A stretch of DNA of 31,027 bases, taken from contig CAJLTE010000032.1 in the NCBI GenBank assembly GCA_905209435.1, positions 1 through 31,027 of the forward strand, read 5' to 3'. The translations under genes were made by a program, and so were the position numbers. The DNA comes from an uncultured Blautia sp. GTDB taxonomy: Bacteria > Bacillota_A > Clostridia > Lachnospirales > Lachnospiraceae. Shown here piece after piece: positions 1 through 8,155 of this stretch (position 1 is the first letter of the stretch; each line of letters begins with the position of its first letter). Below the pieces are notes generated by a model, which saw nothing but the letters and a program-made list of their open reading frames with translations, had not been told where the DNA came from and did no database searches.

Positions 1-53
1 GGCGTTTTGTGTTGGATATAAAATGAGCTGCCGCACGTTAGTGCGACAGCCCC
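1..53. repeat. Left copy of 53-bp perfect inverted repeat
   Basis: Bases 1-53 are the exact reverse complement of 30973-31025 with no mismatch. Identity stops sharply at base 54 on this side, inside the coding end of the leftward gene. The repeat holds an imperfect 12-bp hairpin with the loop TAAC, a T-rich tract and about 15 further bases reaching the window edge. It therefore carries a terminator and the last codons of the adjacent gene. It could be a shared terminator that broke an assembly, an inversion site, or part of a palindromic end. Which of these applies cannot be told from the window. Confidence 0.97.
16..52 (-). terminator. Intrinsic terminator of the leftward gene, stop codon in loop
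   Basis: Read on the minus strand, GGGCTGTCGCAC pairs with GTGCGGCAGCTC (12 pairs, two of them G-T) around the loop TAAC, followed by ATTTTATAT. The TAA in the loop is the stop codon of the leftward gene, so the 5' arm of the hairpin is coding sequence. It is identical to the terminator after the holin at the other end. Confidence 0.8.
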
Positions 54-319
54 TTAGAGATACTTCGATTCACAGATGCAGAAAGAGCTTTTGCTAATGG
101 TTCCGACATACAGGAGTTTAGAGCATCAGAAATAGGATTAGAGTATGCTGCTTTAAATGCTTTTCCCAGATTCCGATATGGTTCCAGGATTTTGGAAATG
201 TTTTCGGCAGTGGAAAAAGCTGGGGAAGAAGTTAATATCTTCTGAATCTGAACTGTAGGGAGCAAACTTTCAGACATGATTTGATGTATACGCTTAAAAG
301 AGTCATCGTAATTTGACAT
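38..319 (-). CDS. Hypothetical 93-residue protein, leftward
   Basis: I do not recognise the family. The protein is soluble, largely helical in appearance and rich in serine and alanine, with no membrane segment and no clear catalytic motif. The start is supported by AAAGGAAG about 7 bases upstream on the minus strand and by a good promoter further upstream at 351-379. The last four residues, Gly-Leu-Ser-His, and the stop lie inside the inverted repeat and match the last four residues of the holin at the other end. The native C-terminus may therefore have been replaced by recombination. It reads away from the early genes, which would suit a lysogeny-side or accessory gene, but this is inference. 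Confidence 0.75.
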   Translation of the reverse strand: MSNYDDSFKRIHQIMSESLLPTVQIQKILTSSPAFSTAENISKILEPYRNLGKAFKAAYSNPISDALNSCMSEPLAKALSASVNRSISKGLSH

Positions 320-350
320 AAGATACTTCCTTTCATTGTTTTATGAAAGA

Positions 351-379
351 ATTTTAGCATTACATAAAAAATATTTCAA
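351..379 (-). promoter_or_regulatory. Sigma-A-type promoter for the leftward gene
   Basis: On the minus strand, TTGAAA (374-379) is followed after exactly 17 bases by TAAAAT (351-356). The surrounding sequence is very AT-rich. It lies about 30 bases upstream of the start codon at 319 and points left, so it should drive the 93-residue gene. Confidence 0.75.
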
Positions 380-444
380 TAAGCCAAAGAAGGAAGAATT
401 AATTTAACTAAATAAATTTAGATACCCAGAAAGAGGTGAGAACC

Positions 445-678
445 ATGACAATGAAAGATAAAGTTGATGAAACCATAGTAGCCATGTGCAATGAGATTCA
501 GAGAGAAATCAAAGGGGAAACATTTGACAGATATGGAGCAATTCCAAACATGGTAAGTGCTCTGGCGGAGTTGGTATCTGCCAGAGCCCAAATAGGTAGT
601 TTTCCAGATAATGTCACAGTTACTTCCCGAGCTGTTCGGAAAGCCATTCGTGATACACACGCAAGGTATCAAGAGTAA
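445..678 (+). CDS. Hypothetical small phage protein (77 aa)
   Basis: I do not recognise the family. The protein is mixed-charge and helical in the first half. The ATG at 445 is chosen over an in-frame GTG at 436 because AGAGGTG sits directly upstream with about 6 bases of spacing and would overlap the GTG. Its 3' end overlaps the leftward gene at 620-823 by 59 bases, tail to tail. Its leader (AGAT, then CCCAGA, then GAGGTGAG) closely resembles the leader of the Cro-like gene at 938, which suggests a duplicated 5' region or shared control. Confidence 0.6.
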   Translation: MTMKDKVDETIVAMCNEIQREIKGETFDRYGAIPNMVSALAELVSARAQIGSFPDNVTVTSRAVRKAIRDTHARYQE

Positions 679-823
679 TAGTCCGATTAGCGTTTAAGAT
701 TGCACCAGCAAACTCAGCAGGTGACATTCTTTGATTATCAGGAAAATTATCAGAGATAACTTCAGAAAGAAGTTTATCAAGTTCTTCGTTAGATGCATTA
801 TAAAAACTGCTGAAATTATCCAT
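620..823 (-). CDS. Hypothetical small acidic protein, leftward (67 aa)
   Basis: The start ATG (minus strand, 821-823) has an excellent AAAGGAG about 8 bases upstream. A longer reading to 874 would run through the operator and is not needed. The protein begins Met-Asp-Asn-Phe, is acidic, and has no recognisable domain. It is convergent with the gene at 445-678 and overlaps it by 59 bases, so both mRNAs share an antisense stretch. The promoter at 874-902 and dyad at 849-864 lie immediately upstream, so it is probably repressor-controlled. The function is unknown; a lysogeny-side position is inferred from orientation. Confidence 0.65.
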   Translation of the reverse strand: MDNFSSFYNASNEELDKLLSEVISDNFPDNQRMSPAEFAGAILNANRTITLDTLRVYHEWLSEQLGK

Positions 824-848
824 ATGTTTTCTCCTTTCTATATTACTC

Positions 849-864
849 GGGTACGTCACTACCC
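849..864. promoter_or_regulatory. Candidate operator, GGGTA-N6-TACCC dyad
   Basis: A perfect inverted repeat, GGGTA CGTCAC TACCC, lies 9 bases downstream of the -10 box of the leftward promoter, at or just after the expected transcription start. This position is typical for a phage repressor operator. The same dyad in the mRNA would form a short hairpin upstream of the ribosome site, which is the alternative. Confidence 0.5.
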
Positions 865-873
865 TGTAATACA

Positions 874-902
874 AGAATAGGAGAACAACAAAGAAAAGTC
901 AA
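874..902 (-). promoter_or_regulatory. Sigma-A-type promoter for the leftward gene at 620-823
   Basis: On the minus strand, TTGACT (897-902) is separated by 17 bases from TATTCT (874-879). It points left toward the 67-residue gene and lies back to back with the ribosome site of the rightward Cro-like gene, giving a divergent control region of about 110 bases. No equally good rightward promoter was found here. Confidence 0.65.
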
Positions 903-937
903 TAATATAGATCCCCAGAAGAGAGGTGAGGTAAACA

Positions 938-1180
938 ATGCCAAAAGTAAAATTAAACCGCGATGCTCCACTTAATGAAGCCGCAAAAAGATTTTATCAC
1001 TTTTTCAGAGCTGGAAAGAGTAAAGCCCAGATCTGTAAAACAATGGGATACAGTGATGCGACAGACTGTAACAGACTCAAGGCTCCGGAGTTCTTTACAC
1101 TCCGGGAGCTGAGAATCCTTTACAAAGAAGCAAAACTACCTGATGAAGAATTTATGAAGATGATCCGAGAGGAGAAATAA
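938..1180 (+). CDS. Cro-like small DNA-binding protein (80 aa)
   Basis: A basic protein with a probable helix-turn-helix at residues about 28-62 (the stretch with KAQICKTMGYSD, then a second helix ending in a Leu-rich segment). It is the first rightward gene after the divergent promoter region and precedes the early operon, the usual place for Cro or a related early regulator. GAGAGGTGAGG upstream fixes the start. It is followed directly by the small membrane gene with 0 bases between stop and ATG. The fold call rests on pattern and position only, so another small early regulator is possible. Confidence 0.65.
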   Translation: MPKVKLNRDAPLNEAAKRFYHFFRAGKSKAQICKTMGYSDATDCNRLKAPEFFTLRELRILYKEAKLPDEEFMKMIREEK

Positions 1181-1321
1181 ATGAAACAGTACATAATCAT
1201 AGCCCTCTGCATCCTTGCAGGGAAGTACGTAGACATCCCGGTCTGGCAAAATGTCTTCTTCGGGATGGCAGCATTCTGGGCAGTAAGCCAGGTAGAGAAT
1301 GTTAATCATAGTAACCAATAA
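1181..1321 (+). CDS. Small membrane protein (46 aa)
   Basis: A short gene starting immediately after the stop of the Cro-like gene, with GAGAGGAG as a strong ribosome site 7 bases upstream. The product is hydrophobic at the N-terminus (Tyr-Ile-Ile-Ile-Ala-Leu-Cys-Ile-Leu) and again around residues 26-36 (a Phe-Phe-Gly-Met-Ala-Ala-Phe-Trp stretch), so one or two membrane passes are plausible. The tail is polar. Similar tiny membrane proteins occur in early operons of Clostridia phages, but I cannot name a function. Confidence 0.6.
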   Translation: MKQYIIIALCILAGKYVDIPVWQNVFFGMAAFWAVSQVENVNHSNQ

Positions 1322-1325
1322 AAAA

Positions 1326-1392
1326 GGATTCTCCAGAGGCGCCACTCCGAAGAATCCAAAAGTAATAGTTTATCACCCTTTCATTATAAGGG
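1326..1392 (+). promoter_or_regulatory. Two hairpins in the leader of the recombination operon
   Basis: GGATTCT (1326-1332) pairs perfectly with AGAATCC (1351-1357) around a 18-base loop that itself contains GGCGCC. CCCTT (1377-1381) pairs with AAGGG (1389-1393 region) just upstream of the ribosome site of the ATPase gene. There is no T-tract, so these are more likely mRNA processing or translation-control structures than terminators. Confidence 0.35.
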
Positions 1393-1413
1393 AGAAAGAG
1401 AGAATACACAAGT

Positions 1414-2685
1414 ATGAGTATGAAAATTAACAAATTAGAAATTGAAAATGTAAAGCGTATCAAGGCCGTAAAGGTAGAGCCTAAGGCCAATGGTCTTACT
1501 GTAATTGGTGGAAATAACAATCAGGGAAAGACCTCTGTCCTTGATTCCATCGCATGGGCACTTGGCGGTGAACGCTACAAACCATCGCAGGCAACCAGAG
1601 AAGGCTCCGTGATTCCACCAACGTTACATATTGTAATGAACAATGGCCTTATAGTGGAACGTAAAGGAAAGAATAGTGCATTAAAGGTAACGGACCCAAA
1701 TGGCCAGAAAGCAGGACAGCAGCTTCTTAATGAATTTGTAGAGCAGCTGGCGTTAGATCTTCCGAAATTTATGGAAGCTTCCGGATCAGAAAAAGCAAAG
1801 ATTCTTTTACAGATTATTGGTGTGGGGCCACAACTTACACAGCTTGAACAACAGGAGAAAGAACTTTATCAGGAGCGTTTATATGTTGGACGTACTGCAG
1901 ACCAGAAGGAAAAATTTGCCAAAGAACAGGTCTATTATCCAGATGTTCCTAAAGACCTTGTTTCTGCATCAGATCTGATCCGTCAGCAACAGGAAATTCT
2001 CGCGCGTAATGGAGAGAATCAGCGGAAGCGCGAACAGCTGCATCAGTTAGAGCAGAAATACCAGAAGATCAACGAACAGATGACAGCTTTGCTGGCAGAA
2101 CAGAAGCAGGTAGAAAGTGACCTTGAAATTGCCAGAAAATCAGCTCTTGATCTGCATGACGAATCTACGGAAGAACTGGAACAGAGCATTTCTGATATCG
2201 AAGAGATCAACCGAAAAGTCAGAGTAAATCTGGATAAGGAGAAAGCAGAAGATGATGCTAAGACGTATCGTGATCAGTACAATTCACTGACAAAAGATAT
2301 TGAAGATGTAAGAGAAAAGAAAACGGAACTGTTGAATGTAGCAGAACTTCCGCTTCCTGAGTTGTCAGTAAAAGAAGGCGAACTGATCTATAAAGGCCAG
2401 AAATGGGACAACATGTCCGGATCTGACCGGTTAAAGGTATCAACAGCGATCGTGAGAAAGTTGAATCCGAATTGCGGTTTTGTGCTCCTGGATAAGCTGG
2501 AACAGATGGATATGCAATCTTTACAGGAGTTTGGCAAATGGCTGGAAGAGGAAGGTCTGCAGGCAATCGCTACCAGAGTAAGTACTGGAGATGAATGCAG
2601 CATCATTATCGAAGATGGTTATGTAGTAGGGCAGGAAAAGCCGGAAGAACCAAAGAAGAAAGAATGGAAAGCAGGTGCATTTTAA
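1414..2685 (+). CDS. Rad50/SbcC-like AAA ATPase, phage recombination type (423 aa)
   Basis: An ABC-type SMC/Rad50 ATPase with the coiled coil shortened. Walker A is GGNNNQGKTS at residues 32-41. A long charged coiled coil covers roughly 170-310. The ABC signature is MSGSDRL at 334-340. The Walker B strand is at 356-360, ending in Asp360. The usual catalytic Glu right after this Asp is Lys361 here, with Glu at 363, so ATP hydrolysis may be slow or differently arranged. The protein is much shorter than cellular Rad50. It heads an operon with a Sak4-like ATPase, a DUF669 protein and a helicase, which suggests a role in end-processing or recombination during phage replication. The next gene starts directly after its stop. 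Confidence 0.85.
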   Translation: MSMKINKLEIENVKRIKAVKVEPKANGLTVIGGNNNQGKTSVLDSIAWALGGERYKPSQATREGSVIPPTLHIVMNNGLIVERKGKNSALKVTDPNGQKAGQQLLNEFVEQLALDLPKFMEASGSEKAKILLQIIGVGPQLTQLEQQEKELYQERLYVGRTADQKEKFAKEQVYYPDVPKDLVSASDLIRQQQEILARNGENQRKREQLHQLEQKYQKINEQMTALLAEQKQVESDLEIARKSALDLHDESTEELEQSISDIEEINRKVRVNLDKEKAEDDAKTYRDQYNSLTKDIEDVREKKTELLNVAELPLPELSVKEGELIYKGQKWDNMSGSDRLKVSTAIVRKLNPNCGFVLLDKLEQMDMQSLQEFGKWLEEEGLQAIATRVSTGDECSIIIEDGYVVGQEKPEEPKKKEWKAGAF

Positions 2686-3819
2686 ATGGAAATAACAAGA
2701 GGAAAGATTCCATGCGCAAAAAAAGTAGTTATTTATGGACCAGAGGGAATTGGAAAATCAACTTTTGCAAGTCAGTTTCCTGATCCGGTATTTATTGATA
2801 CCGAAGGCAGTACAAATTCCATGGATGTGGCAAGACTGCCGAAACCTACAAGTTGGCAGATGCTGCTGGAAGAAATCCAGTATGTTAAATCGCATCCGGA
2901 TGTTTGCAGAACACTGGTCATTGATACCGTAGACTGGGCAGAATCCATGTGTATTCAGAGCATTTGTGATAAACATCATAAATCCGGCGTTGAAGACTTT
3001 GGCTATGGAAATGGATATGTCTATACAAAAGAAGAAATGGGACGGTTCCTGAACAGACTGTCGGAAGTTGTTGAAGCAGGAGTGAACGTGGTGCTTACTG
3101 CACATGCACAGATCAGAAAGTTTGAGCAGCCGGATGAACTTGGTGCTTATGACAGATGGGAACTGAAACTTGGAAAGAAAACATCTTCTCAGACATCCCC
3201 ATTGATTAAAGAATGGGCGGACATGCTGTTATTCGCAAACTATAAGACATTTTCAATCGCTGTTGATGATAAAGGACAGAAAAGAAAAGCCCAGGGCGGT
3301 GAACGTGTCATGTACACGTCACATCATGCATGTTGGGATGCAAAGAATCGTTATGGTCTTCCGGAACAGGTTCCGTTTGAGTATGCTTCAATCGCTCACA
3401 TTATTGGCGGTACACCGGCAGGGCCTGTAAAAAAAGTACCAGAAGTACCAAAAACTGAATATGCAGTACAGCAGCCGAAGGTAGAACAGCCGGCGTCTGC
3501 GACACCGCCGAAACAGACTCACACTACAGGCGAGCAGATGAATCTTCCATTGAATGAACCAGCGAAACAGGAAGAACAGAAACCATTCCCAGCTCAGGAT
3601 CCGGCAATCCCTAAAGCATTGCGTGATCTGATGGAAGCCAACCGTGTAGATGAGTGGGATATCCAGAATGTTGTGGCGGCGAGAGGATATTATCCAGCAG
3701 ATGTAAAGATCAGAGACTATGATAAAGATTTTATTGATGGCTGTCTGATTGGAGCTTGGCAGCAGGTCTATGGAATGATCAAAGAAATGAAAGAAAAAGA
3801 ATCAATACCATTTAATTAA
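2686..3819 (+). CDS. Sak4-like single-strand annealing ATPase (377 aa)
   Basis: A RecA-core phage nucleotide-binding protein. Walker A is GPEGIGKST at residues 18-26. A FIDTEG motif lies at 36-41, the Walker B-like strand LVIDT at 77-81, and a conserved His-containing segment (VVLTAHAQ) near 135-142. The core ends near residue 245, followed by a Pro/Gln-rich linker (about 250-310) and a small helical tail. The Sak4 family promotes single-strand annealing with the help of a phage SSB. The partner here is probably the DUF669 protein next door. The start abuts the preceding stop, so translation is likely coupled. Confidence 0.85.
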   Translation: MEITRGKIPCAKKVVIYGPEGIGKSTFASQFPDPVFIDTEGSTNSMDVARLPKPTSWQMLLEEIQYVKSHPDVCRTLVIDTVDWAESMCIQSICDKHHKSGVEDFGYGNGYVYTKEEMGRFLNRLSEVVEAGVNVVLTAHAQIRKFEQPDELGAYDRWELKLGKKTSSQTSPLIKEWADMLLFANYKTFSIAVDDKGQKRKAQGGERVMYTSHHACWDAKNRYGLPEQVPFEYASIAHIIGGTPAGPVKKVPEVPKTEYAVQQPKVEQPASATPPKQTHTTGEQMNLPLNEPAKQEEQKPFPAQDPAIPKALRDLMEANRVDEWDIQNVVAARGYYPADVKIRDYDKDFIDGCLIGAWQQVYGMIKEMKEKESIPFN

Positions 3820-3833
3820 GGAGGATAACGAAT

Positions 3834-4280
3834 ATGGCAACAGAAGGAAGAGAATTTGGATGGGACGATACCATTAAAGAGGACGCGCAGGAGTTTGAAC
3901 CGCTTCCAGAGGGTGATTATAATGTAACGATTGAGAAATTTGACAGAAGCAGGTCATCCGGTTCTGGCAAGCTTCCAGCATGCAACATGGCAGTTGTGTA
4001 TTTCATTGTGCATGCCCCGGAAAGAGAAATGACTATCCGTGAAAATTATGTGCTTCACAGCAGTCTTGAATGGAAATTATCAGAGCTGTTCCGTGGTGTC
4101 GGGCTCAAAAAAGAAGGCGAGGAACTCCGTATGGATTGGGGCGCACTGCCTGGAAAGACTGCCCGTGCAAAGATCGGACAGAGAGCAGGAACAAAGGACC
4201 CTACAAAGAAATACAATTTTATTGAAAAGCTTTATCCAAAAGAAGTATCAAAACCGGCATTTACACCAGGGGGATTTTAA
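3834..4280 (+). CDS. DUF669 family protein, probable ssDNA-binding partner (148 aa)
   Basis: The N-terminal pattern (FGWDDT, then an acidic LPEGDYNVTIEKFD stretch) is typical of DUF669 proteins, which lie beside Sak4-type recombinases in many Gram-positive phages and are thought to act as single-strand DNA-binding proteins. The length is normal for the family. The ribosome site AAGGAGG lies 8 bases upstream. The C-terminus ends in a Gly-Gly-Phe, as in some SSB tails, though it is not acidic. Annealing support in homologous recombination and replication is inferred from the neighbours. Confidence 0.8.
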   Translation: MATEGREFGWDDTIKEDAQEFEPLPEGDYNVTIEKFDRSRSSGSGKLPACNMAVVYFIVHAPEREMTIRENYVLHSSLEWKLSELFRGVGLKKEGEELRMDWGALPGKTARAKIGQRAGTKDPTKKYNFIEKLYPKEVSKPAFTPGGF

Positions 4281-4283
4281 AAA

Positions 4284-5873
4284 ATGGAGCTGAGACCATA
4301 TCAGCAGGAAGCAAAAGATGCAATCTTTGAACAGTGGGACAGCGGAGTGTTAAAGACTCTGCTGGTACTCCCTACTGGCTGTGGAAAGACAGTCGTCTTT
4401 GCAAAAGTTGCGGAGGATTGCGTACGACAAGGAGACAGAGTGCTTATTCTTGCACACCGGGGAGAATTGTTGGATCAGGCTGCAGATAAGCTCAAAAAGA
4501 CGACAGGACTTGGCTGTGCAGTGGAAAAAGCAGAATCTTCATGCCAGGGGACATGGTTCCGTGTAGTTGTTGGTTCTGTACAGACATTCATGAGAGAGAA
4601 AAGGTTAAACAGCTTTGATGCAGATTATTTTGACACAATAATCATAGATGAAGCTCATCATTGCATTTCCGATAGTTATCAACGAGTATTACAGCATTTT
4701 CCAGGTGCACATGTACTTGGAGTTACTGCTACACCTGACCGGGGAGATATGAAAAATCTTGGTACATATTTCGAATCTCTCGCTTATGAATACACGCTTC
4801 CTAAAGCAATCAAAGAAGGATATTTGTCCCCAATAAAAGCACTGACGATTCCATTAAAGATTGATATGAGCAGTGTCTCTGTGCAGGCTGGTGATTTTAA
4901 GGCAAGTGATATTAGCACAGCACTGGATCCGTATCTGCAGGGAATTGCAGAAGAAATGAAGAAATACTGTCAGGACAAAAAGACAGTTGTGTTTCTTCCA
5001 TTGGTGAAGACTAGCCAGAAGTTTCGTGATCTACTGAATGAATATGGCTTCCGTGCTGCAGAAGTAAATGGAGATAGCCAGGATAGGGCTGAGATCTTAA
5101 AGGATTTTGATTCTGGAAAATACAATGTATTGTGCAACTCTATGCTTCTTACGGAAGGCTGGGATTGTCCATCAGTTAATTGTATCGTAGTTCTCAGACC
5201 TACAAAGGTAAGAAGCCTTTATTGCCAGATGGTTGGGCGAGGTACCAGATTGTCACCGGAAACAGGAAAAGGTCATCTGTTACTATTGGATTTTCTCTGG
5301 CATACAGAGCGGCATGAGCTGTGCCATCCGGCAAGTCTGATCTGTGAAAATGCAGAAGTTGCTCAGAAGATGACGGAGAACCTGGAAAAAGAAGCCGGTA
5401 TGCTGGTTGATATTGAAGAAGCAGAGAAAAAAGCTTCTGAAGACGTTGTTGCGCAACGCGAAGAATCCCTGGCAAAACAGCTTGCCGAAATGAAAAGACG
5501 TAAGAAGAAACTTGTAGATCCATTGCAGTTTGAGATGTCAATCCAGGCAGAAGATTTATCAAGCTATGTGCCGTCTTTTGGATGGGAGATGGGACCACCG
5601 TCTGATAAACAGAAAAATACATTGGAAAAATTGGGCATACTCCCAGATCAGATTGATAATGCAGGGAAAGCAGCCAAAATTCTTGACCAATTGGAAAAGC
5701 GAAAAACAGAAGGACTTACTACTCCAAAACAGATCCGATTTTTGGAGAGCAGAGGCTTTCAGCATGTCGGTACATGGCAATTTGAGACAGCAAAGAACCT
5801 GATTGACCGGATCGCCGGTAATGGATGGAGAATTCCAGGCGATATTGTACCGCAGGAATATAAAGGAGCGTAA
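4284..5873 (+). CDS. SF2 DEAD/DEAH-box helicase (529 aa)
   Basis: A superfamily 2 helicase of the phage ResIII/Ssl2-like type. The Q-like motif RPYQQEA is at residues 4-10, Walker A LPTGCGKTV at 29-37, DEAH at 122-125, TATP at 148-151, and motif VI QMVGRGTR at 315-322. After the helicase core comes a charged, coiled-coil-like region (about 365-415) and a C-terminal region with two similar segments around 435-480 and 480-520, resembling repeated helical DNA-binding units. It probably unwinds DNA or R-loops during phage replication. It sits 3 bases after the DUF669 gene and 2 before the primase-helicase gene. Confidence 0.9.
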   Translation: MELRPYQQEAKDAIFEQWDSGVLKTLLVLPTGCGKTVVFAKVAEDCVRQGDRVLILAHRGELLDQAADKLKKTTGLGCAVEKAESSCQGTWFRVVVGSVQTFMREKRLNSFDADYFDTIIIDEAHHCISDSYQRVLQHFPGAHVLGVTATPDRGDMKNLGTYFESLAYEYTLPKAIKEGYLSPIKALTIPLKIDMSSVSVQAGDFKASDISTALDPYLQGIAEEMKKYCQDKKTVVFLPLVKTSQKFRDLLNEYGFRAAEVNGDSQDRAEILKDFDSGKYNVLCNSMLLTEGWDCPSVNCIVVLRPTKVRSLYCQMVGRGTRLSPETGKGHLLLLDFLWHTERHELCHPASLICENAEVAQKMTENLEKEAGMLVDIEEAEKKASEDVVAQREESLAKQLAEMKRRKKKLVDPLQFEMSIQAEDLSSYVPSFGWEMGPPSDKQKNTLEKLGILPDQIDNAGKAAKILDQLEKRKTEGLTTPKQIRFLESRGFQHVGTWQFETAKNLIDRIAGNGWRIPGDIVPQEYKGA

Positions 5874-5875
5874 AC

Positions 5876-8155
5876 ATGGAACAGAGGACAAGCCTTACAG
5901 AAATAATTGAATACATCGATCCCGGATCACTGAACTATCAGGATTGGGTGAATGTTGGAATGGCGCTAAAACTGGAAGGCTATCCGGTCAGTGTATGGGA
6001 TCAGTGGAGCCAGAAAGATATCAGCAGATACCATTCCGGAGAATGTGAACGGAAATGGAGATCCTTTTCAGGATCCTCATCTCCGGTGACTGGTGGGACT
6101 ATCGTCCAGATGGCACTCGAACATGGCTGGGTACCTGAAAGAGGGCATGAGCTGGACTGGAACGACAGTATTCAGGTTGACAGTGATCGTGTTGTTGTTG
6201 ATAAAAACTGGCTGGAAGGCAGAGAGATTCATGAACCAAAGAACTGGAATCCAGCAGAGCAGTTGATCACATATCTGGAAACATTATTCGAAGCAGGAGA
6301 AAATGTAGGATATGTAACTGGTAGCTGGGAGAAAACAGATGAGAAAGGTACCCGCTGGTTACCTCAAAAAGGCTCCTGGGACCGAACAGCAGGACAGCTT
6401 ATTGAACAATTGAACAGCTGTAATGGAGATATAGGAGCAGTACTTGGTGATTATAACCCGGAAGCCGGTGCATGGATTCGATTTAATCCATTAGACGGAA
6501 ATGGTTGTAAAAACGAAAATGTAACAGAGTACAGATATGCTTTGGTCGAATCAGATCATATGGATATCGAACAGCAGAATGCTATTTTGCGTGAACTGGA
6601 ACTTCCGATTGCCTGTCTGGTATATTCCGGGAAGAAAAGTCTTCATGCTATCGTGCGCGTGGATGCGGCTGATTATAACGAATATAGAAAGCGTGTAGAT
6701 TATCTTTACGAAGTATGCCAAAAGAATGGTATCGATGTAGATACGCAGAATAGGAACCCTTCCAGATTATCCAGAATGCCTGGCGTACAACGTGGAGAAA
6801 AGAAACAATATATTGTAGATATTAATCTGGGAAAAGCATCCTGGAATGAATGGTATGAGTGGATCGAAGGCGTAAACGATGATCTTCCGGAGCCAGAGGG
6901 ACTGGAATCGGTATGGGAAAACCTCCCGGAGCTTTCACCATGTCTAATAGACGGAGTCCTTAGAAAAGGACATAAGATGCTGATTGCAGGTCCTTCAAAA
7001 GCTGGAAAAACATTCCTGCAGATTGAATTATGCATTGCTATCGCAGAAGGAAAAAAGTGGCTGCAATGGCATTGCGCACAGGGACGCGTGATGTACGTCA
7101 ATCTGGAACTTGACAGAGCCAGTTGTCTGCATCGATTTAAGGATGTTTATACCGCAATGGGAATCGCTCCGGAAAATCTCCAGAATATTGACATCTGGAA
7201 TCTTCGTGGAAAATCTGTACCAATGGATAAGCTGGCTCCAAAGCTGATCAGAAGAGCAGCAAAGAAGAATTATGTAGCAATCATCATAGACCCAATATAT
7301 AAGGTCATTACAGGGGATGAGAACAGTGCTGATCAGATGGCAAATTTCTGTAATCAGTTTGACAAAGTATGTACAGAACTTGGCTGTGCAGTCATCTACT
7401 GCCATCATCACAGTAAAGGAAGTCAGGGCGGAAAGAAATCAATGGATCGTGCTTCTGGCTCCGGTGTATTTGCCCGTGATCCGGATGCACTGCTGGATTT
7501 GATAGAATTGGAACCAACAGAAGCATTAATCAAGCAGGAAGAAAACAAGGCGGTATGCAGAGCCTGCAAGGCGTATTTGGATGCTCATTATAAGTGGCAG
7601 GATAATCTATCACAAGATGATCTGCTGAGTAGTACACAGATGATGGACTATTGTAGAGAACATCTGGATAAATGGCAGATGAAAGCGTTGGAAAAGCAAT
7701 TAGAAGCTGCTAAAGACACAGTGAAAGCAAAGACAGCCTGGAGAATAGAGGGAACCCTCAGAGAGTTTCCAAAGTTCGAGCCGGTGAATCTGTGGTTTGA
7801 CTATCCGGTACATCGTCTGGATCAGGTGGGAAGCCTTAAGGACCTGCAGCTGGAAGCAGAGAAACCGGTATGGGAAAAAGCAGCCCAGAAGCGAAAAGAA
7901 AATGCTCAAAAAAGCCGTGAACGGAAGCTGAATGAATTTGAGATCGCATTCCAGAATATTGAATTTGATGGCAGAGAGATTTCCGCAACAGAACTTGCAG
8001 AAGCACTCGAAACAAGTTCGAAAGAACTCCTTTCATGGCTTGGAACTGGCAGGCGACAGAAGAAAGAATTAAGAGAAAAATTTGAAAAATATCAGGGTGA
8101 AGATGGAAAGACATATATAAAAAGAAAGGGTGCGCAAGGATGCACACAACCATGA
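5876..8155 (+). CDS. Primase / RepA-type replicative helicase (759 aa)
   Basis: A multidomain replication protein. Residues about 1-85 resemble a primase C-terminal 2 (PriCT-2) domain. Residues about 150-330 carry a primase-like region with a conserved RLSRMPG motif. The RecA-like helicase core follows: Walker A GPSKAGKT at 372-379, Walker B strand IIID with Asp472, and a CHHHSKG motif at 509-515 typical of RepA/AAA_25 helicases. The C-terminus (from about 600) is helical and charged. It is the likely phage initiator or helicase-loader-independent replisome core. Its last codons read through the first iteron of the candidate origin directly behind it, which suits a protein acting at its own 3' end. 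Confidence 0.9.
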   Translation: MEQRTSLTEIIEYIDPGSLNYQDWVNVGMALKLEGYPVSVWDQWSQKDISRYHSGECERKWRSFSGSSSPVTGGTIVQMALEHGWVPERGHELDWNDSIQVDSDRVVVDKNWLEGREIHEPKNWNPAEQLITYLETLFEAGENVGYVTGSWEKTDEKGTRWLPQKGSWDRTAGQLIEQLNSCNGDIGAVLGDYNPEAGAWIRFNPLDGNGCKNENVTEYRYALVESDHMDIEQQNAILRELELPIACLVYSGKKSLHAIVRVDAADYNEYRKRVDYLYEVCQKNGIDVDTQNRNPSRLSRMPGVQRGEKKQYIVDINLGKASWNEWYEWIEGVNDDLPEPEGLESVWENLPELSPCLIDGVLRKGHKMLIAGPSKAGKTFLQIELCIAIAEGKKWLQWHCAQGRVMYVNLELDRASCLHRFKDVYTAMGIAPENLQNIDIWNLRGKSVPMDKLAPKLIRRAAKKNYVAIIIDPIYKVITGDENSADQMANFCNQFDKVCTELGCAVIYCHHHSKGSQGGKKSMDRASGSGVFARDPDALLDLIELEPTEALIKQEENKAVCRACKAYLDAHYKWQDNLSQDDLLSSTQMMDYCREHLDKWQMKALEKQLEAAKDTVKAKTAWRIEGTLREFPKFEPVNLWFDYPVHRLDQVGSLKDLQLEAEKPVWEKAAQKRKENAQKSRERKLNEFEIAFQNIEFDGREISATELAEALETSSKELLSWLGTGRRQKKELREKFEKYQGEDGKTYIKRKGAQGCTQP

